DNA of 64,000 nucleotides from Elysia crispata (GCA_033675545.1 JAWDGP010005685.1:137501-201500); one strand, 5' to 3'. Counted from the stretch's first letter, positions 1 through 14,912 are shown. Made by a program: numbers and translations. The notes: generated by a model from the sequence alone, not told the origin.

Positions 1-1839
1 TGGGCAACGGTGCACGCCACTTGGCCATAATGTGAATTAGGTCGGGTGGGGGCTTTTACAAAGTTAGTGAAATATTGGAAGGAGAAAGAGAGAGAGGGGG
101 GGAATGGGGGGGGGGGGGGGAACAAAGCAGACAGAAAGAAAGACTGAGACACATACTGATAAACCAATAGAGAGTGCTTGTAGGTACGACAGAGAAAGAA
201 CGTATTGTCTAAAAAGGTGTGATGACGGCTTTGTAGATAAACAAAACGACATGACAAGGAAGAAAAAGAAAAGAAGACACAACAGAGCTAAAACAAAACC
301 AACAACAACAAAAAAATAATAAATAAAAACAACCCAAAATCAAAACCCACAGATATTTTTAAGTTACACTCAAGATAGCTTAACTCGTATACCAGAGTAT
401 TCGGTGTATTAGAATATTTGTACCCGCCCCACTAAACACATTAATTATGAGCTGACGACAGCCTGTGAGCAAAGTGTTTGGTATTAGTTAAACGCACCCA
501 GAGATAATCTATTATGCTCGTTGACGCGGAAAAGGTTTAGTTTGACTTCCGAACATGCGCACTGCTTATCTGTTGCTGGATCATCCCCAAACCAAATGGC
601 GCAGTTGACATTTTAGTCGCAGACACTTTTGCCGTTAACTCTAAATCACAGCAGGACCAACGGCAAAGCGTAATTTCCTGGACTCGATTCAGAACAGAAA
701 TACAGTTTTATTTCGTTTACTAAGTGCTCCCTTACTCAATTAATATTACATAATTAACATAACTTTAGAAAATTGGGTATTTTCATCATACATTCTGGAA
801 TTTGGTTCGTAAAACAAACTTACCGGTCAAATTAGGTATCCCAGAAAACGTGTAAAAATATGCAAAGACATAAGGTCAAAGAACCCAGCCAATTGAAATA
901 AGAGGAGATATAAGATAATTGTTGCGTAATTCTATTATAATTTTTTTAATCATCAAAAAAAAAAAAAAAAAAATGCTGATTGTGTTCTTATTTACAGATG
1001 GTTAAAAATCCGCTTCTTTGAGTTCAACACAAGTGCAATGTTTCTTTTACATTTGGTCTGCTAGAGATTTTAACAGACACTTCTTACTGGGATTTATTTT
1101 GGTTGTCAAAATATAAGAGTCGTTAGTAAATGTCGCAAAATGTTTATCTTTTAAGAGGCTTTTAAATACCCCTTATCATGTAGTCACACATATTTGGCAA
1201 TCACAAAATCCCACAAGGCTGAGTTACAGAAAAAAAAATTGACCGACATCACCGTAGCATGCAGTTGTTTGAACCTACGTAACCATAATACGGGCGTTTA
1301 AAAGGATCTTTCAAAAGGTTGGTTTTCCAATAAGCATAGCGTCATTTTTTCTTCTGTATTCGATACAAAGCCATCGATGGATGCGCCTCGAGTGTCAGTA
1401 ACCTATAAGCTGATTTATAAATAAATTAGCATTGAAACAAAGACAATCCAGAAAACCTCATAACATTTTGCATGTATACTGTCTCATCAATATTGCTAAA
1501 AGAACACTAGTTAGTAGAAAAACAGTAGACACCACGTGGATCAGTAACAAGATGCTATCTCTCTCACACAAAGTAAAAAAAAATCGAATTCAACTTTGAC
1601 GTCTTTCCACTCTGATGTCCGCATATTATCGATATCGCCCGCTTTCATCAAATAGATAGAATAAGCTCGGGCCCAGTGGTCAACAATTATCTTGTTATTA
1701 TATCGAGTGACAAGTGGCTCCCGTCCGGATTTTTCTTGCCCGACTGTGATAATTTTATGTCTAGCGCGGTAGTCCAAAACCACTAGAATTAAATGATGAA
1801 ATACAGGGACAATGTATGGGTCGCCACAAGCGGAGGACG
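1..1839. other. Non-coding flank, AT-rich
   Basis: No supportable gene was seen. The stretch holds a short G/GA-rich patch near 80-120, poly-A near 955-973 and otherwise unremarkable AT-rich sequence. Short reading frames here are low-complexity or lack any recognisable domain. It probably belongs to the far upstream flank of the homeobox gene, but nothing in it can be assigned a function. Confidence 0.6.
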
Positions 1840-1955
<116 letters not shown>

Positions 1956-2444
1956 GGTGGGGGGGAAGAGGGAGAGGGGGTGGGGGTTAAATGGTTTAAC
2001 GGTTGTACTCTGCCATAATCTTCGGGAATTAATGAAAATGGGGGTAGCTGAGGGTCACAGCTTGGGAGCATCCGTTTGATAGAGAGCAATTAAACCCTAG
2101 TACTATAAGTGGAAGCCCTCGCTGTCTGACAGAGTCAGAGATTTTGTTTGGAGCATGCGGGGGAGTGGAGGGGGATGGGGGAAGGGGTGCGGGGCAGGAG
2201 TCTCACGTAAGCGAAAGGAGGGAGAGGGACAAGGCAAAAGAAATGATTATTTCGTGGATTGTTGAGATGATACTGAGGGGTGTAAATTTATGGTCGAGGG
2301 GAGGGATGGGCGTGACCTTAAAATTTCCAGGACTAGCCTAAAGATTTATCCTTGCGATACCACTCGAGGATGACTTTAGCGAAAGGAGTATGAGTGACAG
2401 TCGTTCATTAAGCAGAGAAGGGGAGAGAGGGAGAGAGGCTGGGG

Positions 2445-2446
<2 letters not shown>

Positions 2447-2502
<56 letters not shown>

Positions 2503-2596
2503 GAGAGACAGAGAGAGAGAGAGGGGGGAGAGAGAGAGACAGAGAGAGAGACACAGACAGACAGACAGAGACAGACAGACAGACAGACAGATAGAC

Positions 2597-2651
<55 letters not shown>

Positions 2652-2745
2652 GACAGAGAAACAGACAGACAGACAGACAGAGCTAGAAAGAGACAGTCAA
2701 AGACAGGCAGACAGAGAAAGAGGCAGACAGACAGAGATAGTCATA
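2447..2745. repeat. Compound (GA)n/(GACA)n microsatellite
   Basis: About 300 bp of GA tracts interrupted by GACA tetranucleotide runs, with near-complete purine bias on the plus strand. The GA-to-GACA transition recurs at the end of the 14.8-kb array, so the same mutational pathway appears to have acted twice in this window. Confidence 0.95.
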
Positions 2746-3470
2746 GAGGCCGCTGAGTGTATTCTCAGATTTATGTGTAAAACAGAATCGCAGATACTAA
2801 AGAGATCGAAAGGGCTGTGGGTAAGGCGTAGTGAAATATGTTTTAAATACAACAATAAAAAGGGACTCTAGTGCTGTGGCGATTACATCTACCCCATAGA
2901 AATGATGGACTCGCACTGCGGTGAGTTAGTGGAGGGGAAACAACAACGGTTACAATCGACAAAACGCTCGACACACACGTGCAGATAATTGGATAATCAG
3001 TGGGAAACAACGATAGCGCAGCATTTGATTGGCCTGCATTCCACCGCTCTCGTGTCACTTATCTAAAGGAGGGCGTGGTTTAGCACCCAGTGCGCAATCA
3101 TTGTCTTTCGACCCCACTCCGAGGACGCCTCTCCTAGCTTTTCAGTCCTAATGATGATAGTGACAATAATCATCTAATTGCTTCAGTTTCAAGCCATTGG
3201 AAACTTGTTAGAAGCGGCGTTTACTCCGTGTTTATGATAATCTCCATCTGCTGGGAGAGGGAACTATGAGTCACGGAGATAGATTCAGCGGCGGACAACT
3301 CTAGCTAGAGAGGATTCTCATTGCGCGTGAAGTCGGCTAGCCTTCAGCCGTTGATGTAGTTTGGAGTTACATTAGGGTTAGGAGCTCTTTTGTTGATTAT
3401 CAGGAGACGTGTAAACGGAATCATAAAATAAGTTTGTTTATCAGAAAGAAATTGCTCTTGTGCCCTCTTT
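2746..3470. other. Non-coding 5' flank of the homeobox gene
   Basis: No coding region seen. Parts of this stretch (about 3050-3360) are less AT-rich than the surroundings and contain GC-box-like sequence around 3069-3077. It could include proximal regulatory DNA of the downstream homeobox gene, but no specific element can be supported. Confidence 0.4.
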
Positions 3471-3473
3471 CTT

Positions 3474-3504
3474 TATAAAGCAATAGATTATTCCTGTGTT
3501 CAGC
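3474..3504 (+). promoter_or_regulatory. Possible TATA box and initiator
   Basis: TATAAA lies at 3474-3479, and a pyrimidine-flanked CA (TTCAGCC, A at 3502) lies 28 nt downstream, which is normal TATA-to-start spacing. The first plausible ATG of the homeobox gene follows at 3594, giving a 5' UTR of about 90 nt if there is no upstream exon. This is sequence inference only. Poly-A and AT-rich DNA nearby makes a chance TATA plausible. Confidence 0.3.
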
Positions 3505-3593
3505 CGTGGAATCAATTGTATCGAAAACAAAAAAAAAAAAAATAGAAAAAAAAGTAAGAGGAGTAAGCAGTCGAAATTCAAGACTCACTGGCC

Positions 3594-6500
3594 ATGGCTG
3601 CTAACAACACAAGGGGGCATTCCCAAGGCGCTGTCATTTCGAGCGACCTTGGGAAGTCGGTGACAGACACAGCAAGGTCGTGTGATTCCGCTAAAGGTGA
3701 GATGTAAAATAAGCTCAGATTTTGTATTTCATGTATGTAATATGGCATATAATGTTAATGGATTTTTTAAAAAATTAAATAGATTAAAAAAAAAAAAAAC
3801 AGACGTGAAAGCGTAGGCCTATACCTATATAGTTTTTTTTTTTAAATGAATGCGCTCTACAATTATTTAAAAAAAGAAAAAGAAAACAAAGACACTCTCC
3901 AACAGACACATATGGTATATCCATCGGTATCCAAATATAACCTTAATTATCAGCATTAAAACAGACTGGTAATTCCCCTCTCCCCCCTCTCAAGTATGCA
4001 GCTTGGCCTAAACAATATTTACGAGGTTAGGCTGGGAAAAAATATTTGTTTCATCATGACTCTTTACATCTTGATCAGAATTTCATAAATGATACACATA
4101 ACGAAAGCTTTATTTCACAACAATAATGGTCACTATGATTCACGCAAAGTCGCCAACAATGTACAAGTCTGCGCAAACAGTTGTCGAAAAAAGAACCACG
4201 TGACTAATGTGGTCATCAATCTCGCACACGGCCTCCAAGCCTCGTAACTAGGGAGAGAACTGATCACATGACCCGTCTCTGGATCATCTGGCAATCTTTG
4301 CTCCATTTAAAACTTGTATGACATATTTCAAAGTCGCCCATCTCAAACTTCATTCCTTGTTGTTCCTTCCTCTCGTTCGTACCTTCATCTTCATTCTGTC
4401 TTTCTACCTCTTCTCTTGTTTTTCTCTTATCTATCCTTTTCCTCTTTCGTGACCGTCTTTTTACTTGACACTACCTGTCTATCTCTTTTTATTCAATTCT
4501 TTCCTCATTTTATCTGCCAGTGCGCATGTGATCTGCACAAACTTTCTGTTCAATCATCAAAGTCACCACAATTTCTAACATAATTTAAATTTCGGTATTT
4601 AAAAAAACATTTTTTTTAATCGCAGTTTCACCACTGATGGCATACATATTGGACATCCCGCGAACGTCCTCTGAAAAAATTGACTCGGACCATGACAAGA
4701 AAACTTTATCAACATCTTCAAAAGTGTCAGACTCCTTGAGGCCCCTAGACTCCCCCGGCTTTACCAACCCCTCCAAACACCTCGGAAGTAATACTACGTT
4801 TGGAGCAGTACAGGCTTCAACACCTGATTCAGGGTTTAGTTCAACACCAAATAAGCTCGGGGGTAAATCCTTGTTACATACGATAAAATTAGGAAAGGAC
4901 ATGGCCGGTCAGGCAAAGACTATCGGGTACTCGGGATATCCCCGAGAAGTAGAAGTACTAGACCCAGTGGGACAAACTAAGCAGCAACTAAACTACCGAT
5001 ACGACCTGCCCAACCAGATATCACAAACCGAGATAAACGATACGACAAAAGAAGATAGTAGTCAGTATCGAATTGATGTGCCAAAGTTTGACAATTTCAG
5101 AGCAGATGCAGAATCAGAAAAAAGTTACGCCACAAATAATTGCTCTAAATCATTTGCTTTTGTGTCTGTAGATAAAGGTAAGTCTCCCCCAGGTTTAAAT
5201 CAAGAAATACTTGGTCAAAAATGTGTCTTTCCAACGCAGCTTCTCAATCGCCCAGGGCAAAATACTGGGTTCAAAGGTTTTGTGCAACTCTACCAGAATC
5301 ATGCTTTTCTAAAACATTGCTTCCGTCGTGGGTTTGAAAAACAAGGGAGCAAGAAGGAGAATGCGGCCTGTCTTCCAAAACAAGTCACCGCCTATGAAAT
5401 AATGGGCGATAACCGAACCGCAGATTTGTCGCGTCACAAGGGGGCAGCAGACTCCATAAACAGTCTGCGCAACATTGGCTCTAGGTCTTTACTGAGTAGC
5501 ACCTTTCCTGTAGGTGATCAGCACAAAATCCCTAGTGCCTCAATTACAGAGACCAAGCGGGTAGAAGCTGACGATGAAACCTCTTCCCGAGCCTTCAGAT
5601 TTGACGAAATGGTGAGCAGAACCAGTGAAGCCACGACGCTCGATCTCATGTGTGACAAACTACCCAAATCGCAGTTCATCGACTCGAGGAGACCGCGAAA
5701 CAGGTAAATCAAATCCAGTTTTTCTTTTCTATTGCTCTCTTCGTGCTTTGCTTCTGTTAAAACTAAGGCAGCTAGAGACCTATGGTGCGGCTGATACTGA
5801 AAGCTTGATACTGTATCATGTCTTTTATTCCGGTTGATTGAAAATGGTTTAACGTAACTTTTAAAACTAACTTAGCCAATTCGTAATAAATATGGCGGGA
5901 ACTTCACGTCTGATTTTGTCCGCTTTCTAAGCTTTCGGGGCGTCAAGTGTCACAGTTTGTAGAGTGCCGGGCTGGCACTAGGTAGGCGGAGAGGCATGTT
6001 TATTTATCTCCATGGGTGGGAAGGATCAAAATGTTTTTATAAATCTATCAGCTCTATTCTTAAAAAATACAATGAAACAAAGCTGCATTTAAAGAAAAAA
6101 AGACAATTCGAAAGTGCATCATCCAAAAAAATAAAAATCACAAAAAGGCATGAAATTGCTCTGGATTTTGTTTCGGTTTTATTTTCTTCTAATATTTTCT
6201 TAAGAAGAAAGGAACTTCTTTAGAAGTAATATTATAATTCTAATCGCATTTGAAAAACGTTCTACTCATCGTCTATTCTTGTTTATTTTTATTCTTCTCC
6301 CACTTCTATTACAATTTTGTTGCCTCTTCTATTTCTCTCATCTCAATGTTCCTAATTCCGTGTGGCAACTTTGCTCTGTTTTTTTTTTTAATTCTCTCAT
6401 TACTCTTAATATGTTCACAATTGAATGTATACATGACACAAACATCATTTCTCTCCACATGTCCTTTGATATTGGCCAAAGTGATCGATAATCTAAATAA

Positions 6501-9500
6501 AGAAGAGCTGAGCTTGATTGTCATTCCACTGCTTAATCGAGTTGGTGATGCAGTCATAGCTATACATCTTCGTGAATATAATTATGTATCGTACCTATTA
6601 TACGGGTTGTATTGGGTATCCATGGTGAAAGAAAGTGGCTTCCCGCGTTTGAATTTCATAATCAAAATCAACAAAAGACCTTGATATTTGATTCTCTTGT
6701 AAAGAAAAAGCATTATGTTAAAATCTTGTGATGTTTTATGAACCATTATCACTGTTCAGAGAAACAACTCAAAATCTAGATCTAGACCTAGCTCTAAGTA
6801 CACAGACAAATTTCAAAAAGAGTCGCACCTTGCATGCTGACAGTCACTATTACAGTAATTAGATAAAGTAAAATCTGGCCATCTGCATGTTTTGTGGAAC
6901 CTATTTTTCTAATTCCACCGCTAGGTCCAAGCTTATATAAGGTCATAATAATGATCTCAATAGACCTCTATGAAATTATTTCTTACCTATTTAATCATAG
7001 TTTTTCGACCGCTAATGTTTTTTTTTTTTATTAGCCAAAGCTTATTAAAAAGGTTTTACCATACAACAAGCCCCCTCCCCTAACTTACACGGATCCCCAA
7101 CTAAAAAGATGAAGAAGCTGCGGACTACATTTTCATTTATCTTCGTAGGTCGGAAGGCCCATTATATGTAAATATGAATCGATGATTGCGACTACTCGCA
7201 GAAATTTGTCACATAACGCTTCAGAATCAAAATAAATAAATAAATCGATAAGAAAGCTTTGAAAGTAAAAATAAATATGTAATATTTTTTTCCATTTGTC
7301 AGCTTTCAAAGCAATTCAATCTACAACATGTACTGCCCAATATCTTTTTTTTTATACCTGTTCCCCAGATTTTCCAACCCTAACACATAAAAAGCATTCA
7401 TTCACTTTTGGCGCCAATTGTAATCAATACTTTTTTTTCAATTAAATAAAGGATAGAGGATATTGTAACATCACATTACTTCAATGCTTTTAATGATTTT
7501 AGGATCACCGTGACGTAAACTTACTTAATACATGTATACATGTTTTGTATGATTTTGAATTCATTTATCTGATAAGTTAGTACATAATTACAGTTACACG
7601 TTGAGTGAAAGTTCGATAAATCCCACTTTGGCATAGAAATCTCTTTAAATTTATAAACTTTGCAGCCTAGATAATTTATTTTGATTTAAAAATCACTTAT
7701 GTCCTTAATTTTTAAAACAAGATTTGCTGAAAATTATGAGCTCATTTTAGAAAAACAGATCTGTAGATAGAATTGTAATTGGTCAATAAAATGCGATGGT
7801 ATAGATCTAGTAAGCTGATTAATTTTCACACTGTTTTTATATCTCCTACTTCAAAAAAAATTTTTTTTAAAAATCGACCTCCTTTTTTTCCAGTTGTGTT
7901 CTCTGTATATCTTCTGGTAAACTAGAATTTTGCCGAAAGAGTCGTACTCAACATCCCTATAAGGAGCTTTCTGAAAATCTTCACATGAGGGATCGATCGT
8001 GGCTAGCTCTGTAAGCGGCGGTAAACTATCCTGAAATATTTAAACTTTATGACAAGCTGAGTTTCTCGCGATTTTATCAAATACAAAGCATATGCACATA
8101 TCGTCCTAAGCTGTAATTAAATAAAATAAAATAAATATAAAACAGTAAGGTGCCAAATCTGGTTCCCAACCATCTGAGAACAAAAATCAAAAGTCAAGCT
8201 TCATCACTTCTGATGCTGGACCGTCACAAACGTCTATGTTATACTTACAACACATGGCTCTCATTTGGAGAAAGATTGTCCAAATTTACCCAGACAGCAA
8301 TGCAAATGGGACACTCTTATTGTCAAGGGACGATAAGTTATAAGTTATTGTTCAGATTCAATTGCTGAAGTTTAAGAAGGGGAATCAATATCACGCGTTT
8401 TTACTTTCTGTTATGTTACACACGATCGGGCAAGTTTTCTTGAATTGAATGAAATATTAAACCATAATTTTTAAAGTACACATGGTACCTTTTCTCCCTC
8501 GAATGAAATAAAGTTTTAGTTTAAATTGAATAAAGACATTCGATTTCAAAGGTGGAATAAACTTATACAACAACATTGTATGGATACTTTTTTCCCCTTT
8601 AAAAAAATGTTTTTTCTAAGGATCTGGGTTATTATTACAAAGAGTGCAGATCTAAATTGGCCAGCGTCCACTAAAATTAACTTAAATTTTTATTGGGAAA
8701 GTAAAGGCAAGGTTAAAATTTTTTTCCTAATCTTAGTTAGAAGGCATTACAATTCAAATCTTCCTGCCATTCATTGTTTGACCAGTGTAAAACATTTCAG
8801 GAGTTGCAGCATTTAAAAATTAAAGAAAGAACGAACATAAGATCAATGATCACCCAACAGAAAACAACCAAGCTCAGAAAAAAAATAATTATCTTCCATG
8901 TACTACAATAATTATTTATCTGCAGTTTCAGTTAAAATATGTTTCAGATAATTATTTCGAGGGAAGGTCAGGCGACATTGTATTTGAAGAAAAAAAAATG
9001 CCTAGATGCTCCAAAAATTACTCGAAAAATAGATAAGCTCTCCCCCCAGCCCTCCCTCCCATTTCCCAACACACCCATACTTCTATGTTCTTCTTTTAAA
9101 ACATATACTAACAGTTTAAAATCCTTCATCATCTGAATCATGCACACCATTGGACGATCATCCTATAGCCAGTTGCTGCGTACCTCTTTCTTGCATTTAA
9201 TTTTTTTTTTCCTATAGTCTTCTCGTACACTATGATCTATGAGAACTTATACCTGTTTTTTTTTTTTTTAAACACTCTCGAACTTTTCGGTTAAATAAAG
9301 AAATATGCAAAAAAAAATACTTTGACCGCATGGAAATGTTTTAATTATGCGCACGAGAAGTACATGTACTCCCATCATTGCGACTTTGAAGTTAGATGTG
9401 TGCTTGATCTCTTTTTGCAATTTGAGGATGGTGCTTATTTAATTATGTTGGCATCGGCTTAATAACACCTAATCATCATCAGGAATTATTTCAGTTTTGT

Positions 9501-10042
9501 TTTTGTTTTTGTTGTTGTTGTTGTTATTTCCATGGTGAGCGACTTGTGTTAACAATCACTGACTCTCTTGGTCTTTCCTCCATCCCACCACCCTCCATAG
9601 GACAACTTTCTCAGCCCACCAGCTCGACACCATGGAGGCCGCTTTCCGGAAGGCACCATACCCGGATGTCGTGACGCGAGAGACGCTGGCTCAGCGATTG
9701 GGCCTACACGAGTCACGTGTTCAGGTTGGGGCATACTCTTTATCCTTCCTGTCATCCAACCCGCAAAAAAAAAAAAAAAAAGAAATAAGAGAAACAAGTC
9801 TGCTTTGGTGATTAAGTGTGTACCCCAAATACTTTAAACTTCCGTCCTCTCGAGAATCTTGTTTGACTTGGAGCCTTTGATAGACAGGTTCATACAGAGA
9901 AAAGGTTTCATGTTTATGGATTTTAATTTTTTTCATCCTCAACCACGATATTGACATCATCAGAAAGGACTGTAGCAGCATCACCGTCACAATCATACTT
10001 GTCAGCGGCACCTTTCATAGATATTTCCATCATCATCGTCAA

Positions 10043-10101
<59 letters not shown>

Positions 10102-12497
10102 ACACCACCATCATTACATTTTTCTCCATCATTACTTTTGATTTTTCTTCACCGTCATTATACTTCAGGCCCAACATGGTGATTTTTCTCTGGACTTGTT
10201 AATTTCTCTGTTCTTTCATTAACCACAAGTAAGCCTGAACCTTCTTTTTTTTTTTTTTCTTCCTCGGCCTCAGGTATGGTTTCAAAATAGACGTGCGAAA
10301 TGGCGAAAAGCAGCCAACCTGAAGACTCAAACAAGCAGAGACCCTAGAGAGACCAAAACAAGCATAATGGGTAATGTCCTACTACTATTCACACACTCAT
10401 TCTCTTCTCTTGAGGTAAATCGGCACTACGTAATGATGGGAATGGCCACGTTTCCTTAGCTTGTTCACTTAAATCTGCACAAATATTCCTTAGTTTAACT
10501 GTTGAGAGGAGCAGTGTCCAGTTTTACCTTCGAAGGGAGATACAGCAGCTTGATTTGCCGGACAGACTTATAATGGACGGACTATATCCAGAGGAGTGAT
10601 AAAAGTGATCAAAGTTTGGATCAACACTAAGGATTCAGTCCACATGGAGCATGAGTTATATCTAAATCTCTTTTGTATGGTCTCGGACGCACACGATCTG
10701 GCGTTCCAAATCAAGGATAAACTGGTCTCAAAAAACAACAACCACAAAACAAATAAGAGAAACCTTCAAAACTCTCTATTATTCCCAGAAGTCAGTTACT
10801 ATCATTTCTGTAAATAAACAACCAGTTTCACCCGTCCACCGTTAGATCAGGCCTTACTATTAAGGTGTCAATGACAAGCACACCATGTGTGCCCAGTACT
10901 ATGAATAGTTAATCAATACATAAAATGTTATATTTTCGACAACGGTGCGTATATCTCCAAGTTCGAAGAATAAAAGGGCTGCGCTTGCTTCCTGTGGACA
11001 GTAAATCTGCCGTGTAACTATCACTTTCATGATCAAAAATCGTGGAGGTGTCATGTTTGAGCTTTTGACTTTTCAGATCTTATCTTGAGTCTCGGGTTAA
11101 GTAGACCAACCAGCATCAGCAGATGTAACCCTAGACTGGACTGGCGCCAGATTTGTTCTGTATACCGGTATGTTCTCTGAGGATCAACGTTTTAAAACCA
11201 TGTCACGTGCCTCGACACTTCTAGGTTTCAACATTGTTAACCGATGTGCACATCAAGGGCCCCATATTCAGACAGCACTGTGTTGTTTTGATCTCAATAG
11301 AGGAATATGAAATGTATGAAGAATGAAAGAACACTTGGGTGGAAAGTTTCTTAGATGATTGTGACGACATTTTACTATAAGCACGTGTAGTTGGTGGGAA
11401 AAAAAACTAATACTTTCTTACCACGAGCAATTAGATGATAATAAAAATTATAATTTCAAGCAAGATGAAACTGTTCTTCTCCTGGCAGTGAATCTATTAA
11501 TGATGTCACAATGTCCGTCTTTAGCTTTGAATTTTTTTAGGTACCCGAACTCACTCAGACACGCTTTTGTATCATGTGATCTTACAGATATGGTTGAGAT
11601 AAATATGATAAAACTTCAAGATAATTATAAAACTTCATCTCGCACCGGAAGTGATGCATTTGGATGTCGCAATGACCCTCATTTATTTTAGAGAGAATAG
11701 CTATTAGCCTACTAGACTATATTTCAGTACCTTTACGAGTAATAATTGTAAACTTAGCCCATCCAACCCAAGGTGATCTCAGGTCAGCAATGCAAAGTTG
11801 AGCTGGAAAGTCAGAGACTCAAGATTAAACTGTCGATGGCAGTGTGGCCCGCGTGCGTGTTTTTCCTATCGACCTATTTTATCTGTCGAAAAGTTCTTAC
11901 ATTTCCCTAGTTAAGTCTTTTGGGTTGCATTAACAGAGATTTGTTGTTTTTTCAACAGGTGCTGTCGACAAATATCTTGAAGCAAATAATGACGACATCA
12001 ACTCTGACAACGACAGCAACAATAACAGTAACAACCAAAAGAAGCCTTTTAACAAACCGCTAAGTCACCGTACACACAGATCACTCAACCAACAACGTTA
12101 CCACTATCCAAAATGCTGCCAGTCCATATCATTCTACACCAGTTCCATCTCCAGAACATCTTCATCCTCGTCCTCGTCATCGGAATTACAGGGTGGCGAT
12201 TGCAGGGCAAATGCTTTTCCTCTCCACGCCAGTGTGTATACGACACCGCATGCGACGCTTCCTTCCCCCATGGCCGAGAGGGACGAGTGTGACCATCGAC
12301 ACGATGGCAACAACAAGCATTTTAGCTTTTTGCCTCTATCGAGCATAGCTACGCTGCCGATTGGATTAGAGTTAGCTCCCCCTGTTCAGATGGCGCCACC
12401 TCCCTACTTATGGTGGCTCTACAATAGAGCAGGGAGCATTGGTGTTCCTCAAAGACCAGTTCGTGATCCCCATGCTCTGAGTTTAACATTGAATTAG
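3594..12497 (+). CDS. Paired-like (Q50) homeobox transcription factor, 5 coding exons
   Basis: Coding exons are 3594-3696, 4626-5703, 9601-9724, 10274-10370 and 11959-12497. All introns are GT-AG, the phases close (1,2,0,1), and the product is 646 residues. The ATG at 3594 has a good context (gccATGg). The homeodomain is residues 390-449 and is complete: R5, F8, L16-like core positions, then [14 protein letters not shown] in helix 3 with W48, F49, Q50, N51 and R53. Q50 and the YPD motif in helix 2 place it in the paired-like group, and the intron between homeodomain positions 46 and 47 (VQ|VW) is the classic paired-class position. There is no paired domain, OAR tail or octapeptide that I can see. 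The 389-residue N-terminal region is Ser/Thr/Asn-rich and unrecognised. The C-terminus has Asn-rich and Ser-rich stretches and ends in a Pro/Trp-rich segment. Helices 1 and 2 are divergent ([14 protein letters not shown]), with loose resemblance to Uncx, Mix and Sebox types, so no orthology is claimed. The role is presumably sequence-specific DNA binding in the nucleus. Confidence 0.9.
5704..9600 (+). other. Intron 2 of the homeobox gene
   Basis: A 3.9-kb intron interrupts codon 394, the homeodomain R5 codon (AG|G). It is AT-rich with short poly-A and poly-T runs. I see no exon, RNA gene or recognisable transposon in it. The longer frames at 6250-6684 and 8526-8816 have no domain and biased hydrophobic or Lys/Asn composition. 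Confidence 0.6.
10046..10101. repeat. (CAT)n microsatellite in homeobox intron 3
   Basis: About 18 uninterrupted CAT triplets lie inside intron 3 (9725-10273). The poly-Ile and poly-Met frames across it are artefacts of the repeat. Confidence 0.95.
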
Positions 12498-12504
12498 ATA
12501 CAAA

Positions 12505-12931
12505 TCTTCTCTCCTTTCACAAGAGGTAGGGTAATTGTCACAAAGTGTCTTCTCTCCCTTCACAAGAGGTAGGGTAATTGTCACAAAGTGTCTTCTCTCC
12601 CTTCACAAGAGGTAGGGTAATTGTCACAAAGTGTCTTCTCTCCCTTCACAAGAGGTAGGGTAATTGTCACAAAGTGTCTTCTCTCCCTTCACAAGAGGTA
12701 GGGTAATTGTCACAAAGTGTCTTCTCTCCCTTCACAAGAGGTAGGGTAATTGTCACAAAGTGTCTTCTCTCCCTTCACAAGAGGTAGGGTAATTGTCACA
12801 AAGTGTCTTCTCTCCCTTCACAAGAGGTAGGGTAATTGTCACAAAGTGTCTTCTCTCCCTTCACAAGAGGTAGGGTAATTGTCACAAAGTGTCTTCTCTC
12901 CCTTCACAAGAGGTAGGGTAATTGTCACAAA
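12505..12931. repeat. 43-bp minisatellite, 10 copies, in the 3' UTR of the homeobox gene
   Basis: Ten head-to-tail copies of a 43-bp unit (starting tcttctctccctt...) lie from 12505 to 12931. The copies are almost identical: the first has one C-to-T difference and the last changes at its end. The array starts 7 bp after the homeobox stop codon, so it should be transcribed as 3' UTR. Each unit carries CACAAGAGG and GTAGGGTAATTGTCAC on the sense strand. Near-identity suggests recent expansion and probable length polymorphism. Confidence 0.97.
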
Positions 12932-13171
12932 TTGCAAGCTCAACAAGTGAGTGCCAAGTCGGATTCAAGGAATAGACTGCGCTAACTGCAGCAAAACGAC
13001 CTGTTGACCGCTATGCAGCGTTTTCATTTATTGAGGACGCTTGAGATTTGCTGAAATGACATTACAATAGAGAGGCTTTCCGATAGAATCTTTTAGGATT
13101 CGAATCGTATACTCTTGGTCTTATGATTTCATTCCGATTTTGTTCAAATCTTTTTTTTTTCTTTCTCTTAA

Positions 13172-13177
13172 AATAAA
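13172..13177 (+). terminator. Candidate polyadenylation signal for the homeobox gene
   Basis: AATAAA occurs about 675 bp after the stop codon, beyond the minisatellite, and is preceded by a T-rich run. It is one of few AATAAA copies before the GA satellite. Use is unproven. Confidence 0.3.
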
Positions 13178-13555
13178 GGAAGCTCAACAATGAATTGTCC
13201 CTTTAATACTCTATGATTTCTCCTCCAACGTCGTGTCTGAGGATAGCGCATACGTACTTTGCAGGGGAACATGTCATTTTCTGGGTATACTCGCACAATC
13301 ATTAACTTGAGTGCTACTGGTGATAATAATGACCATGCGGGCATTACGAAGGAAGTCGCCTGATCGAAGCCCAACATGGTGGTTTGCTGATTTCGCTGGA
13401 GATGGTGTATGTTATCTTCTGAATTGTGGACCCGCATGATATATATATATAAGCCTAGTCACTATCGATGGCGTCAGCGCTTTAATTTTAGCGGACGTAA
13501 AAACCTATTGGTTCTAGATCTGTTAACGGGGAGTATGCATGGCATTATCAAGGAC

Positions 13556-14912
<1,357 letters not shown>

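Noticed and set aside
6250-6684. 144-codon hydrophobic frame in homeobox intron 2
   Set aside because: T-rich sequence gives Leu/Phe/Ile/Ser runs. No domain, no splice context and no start context of note.
9923-10202. Poly-Met and poly-Ile frames
   Set aside because: Read-through of the CAT triplet repeat.
12505-12931. CRISPR-like regular array
   Set aside because: Units are contiguous with no unique spacers, in an animal genome with spliced genes. It is a minisatellite. The same applies to 33840-34124 and 37371-38020.
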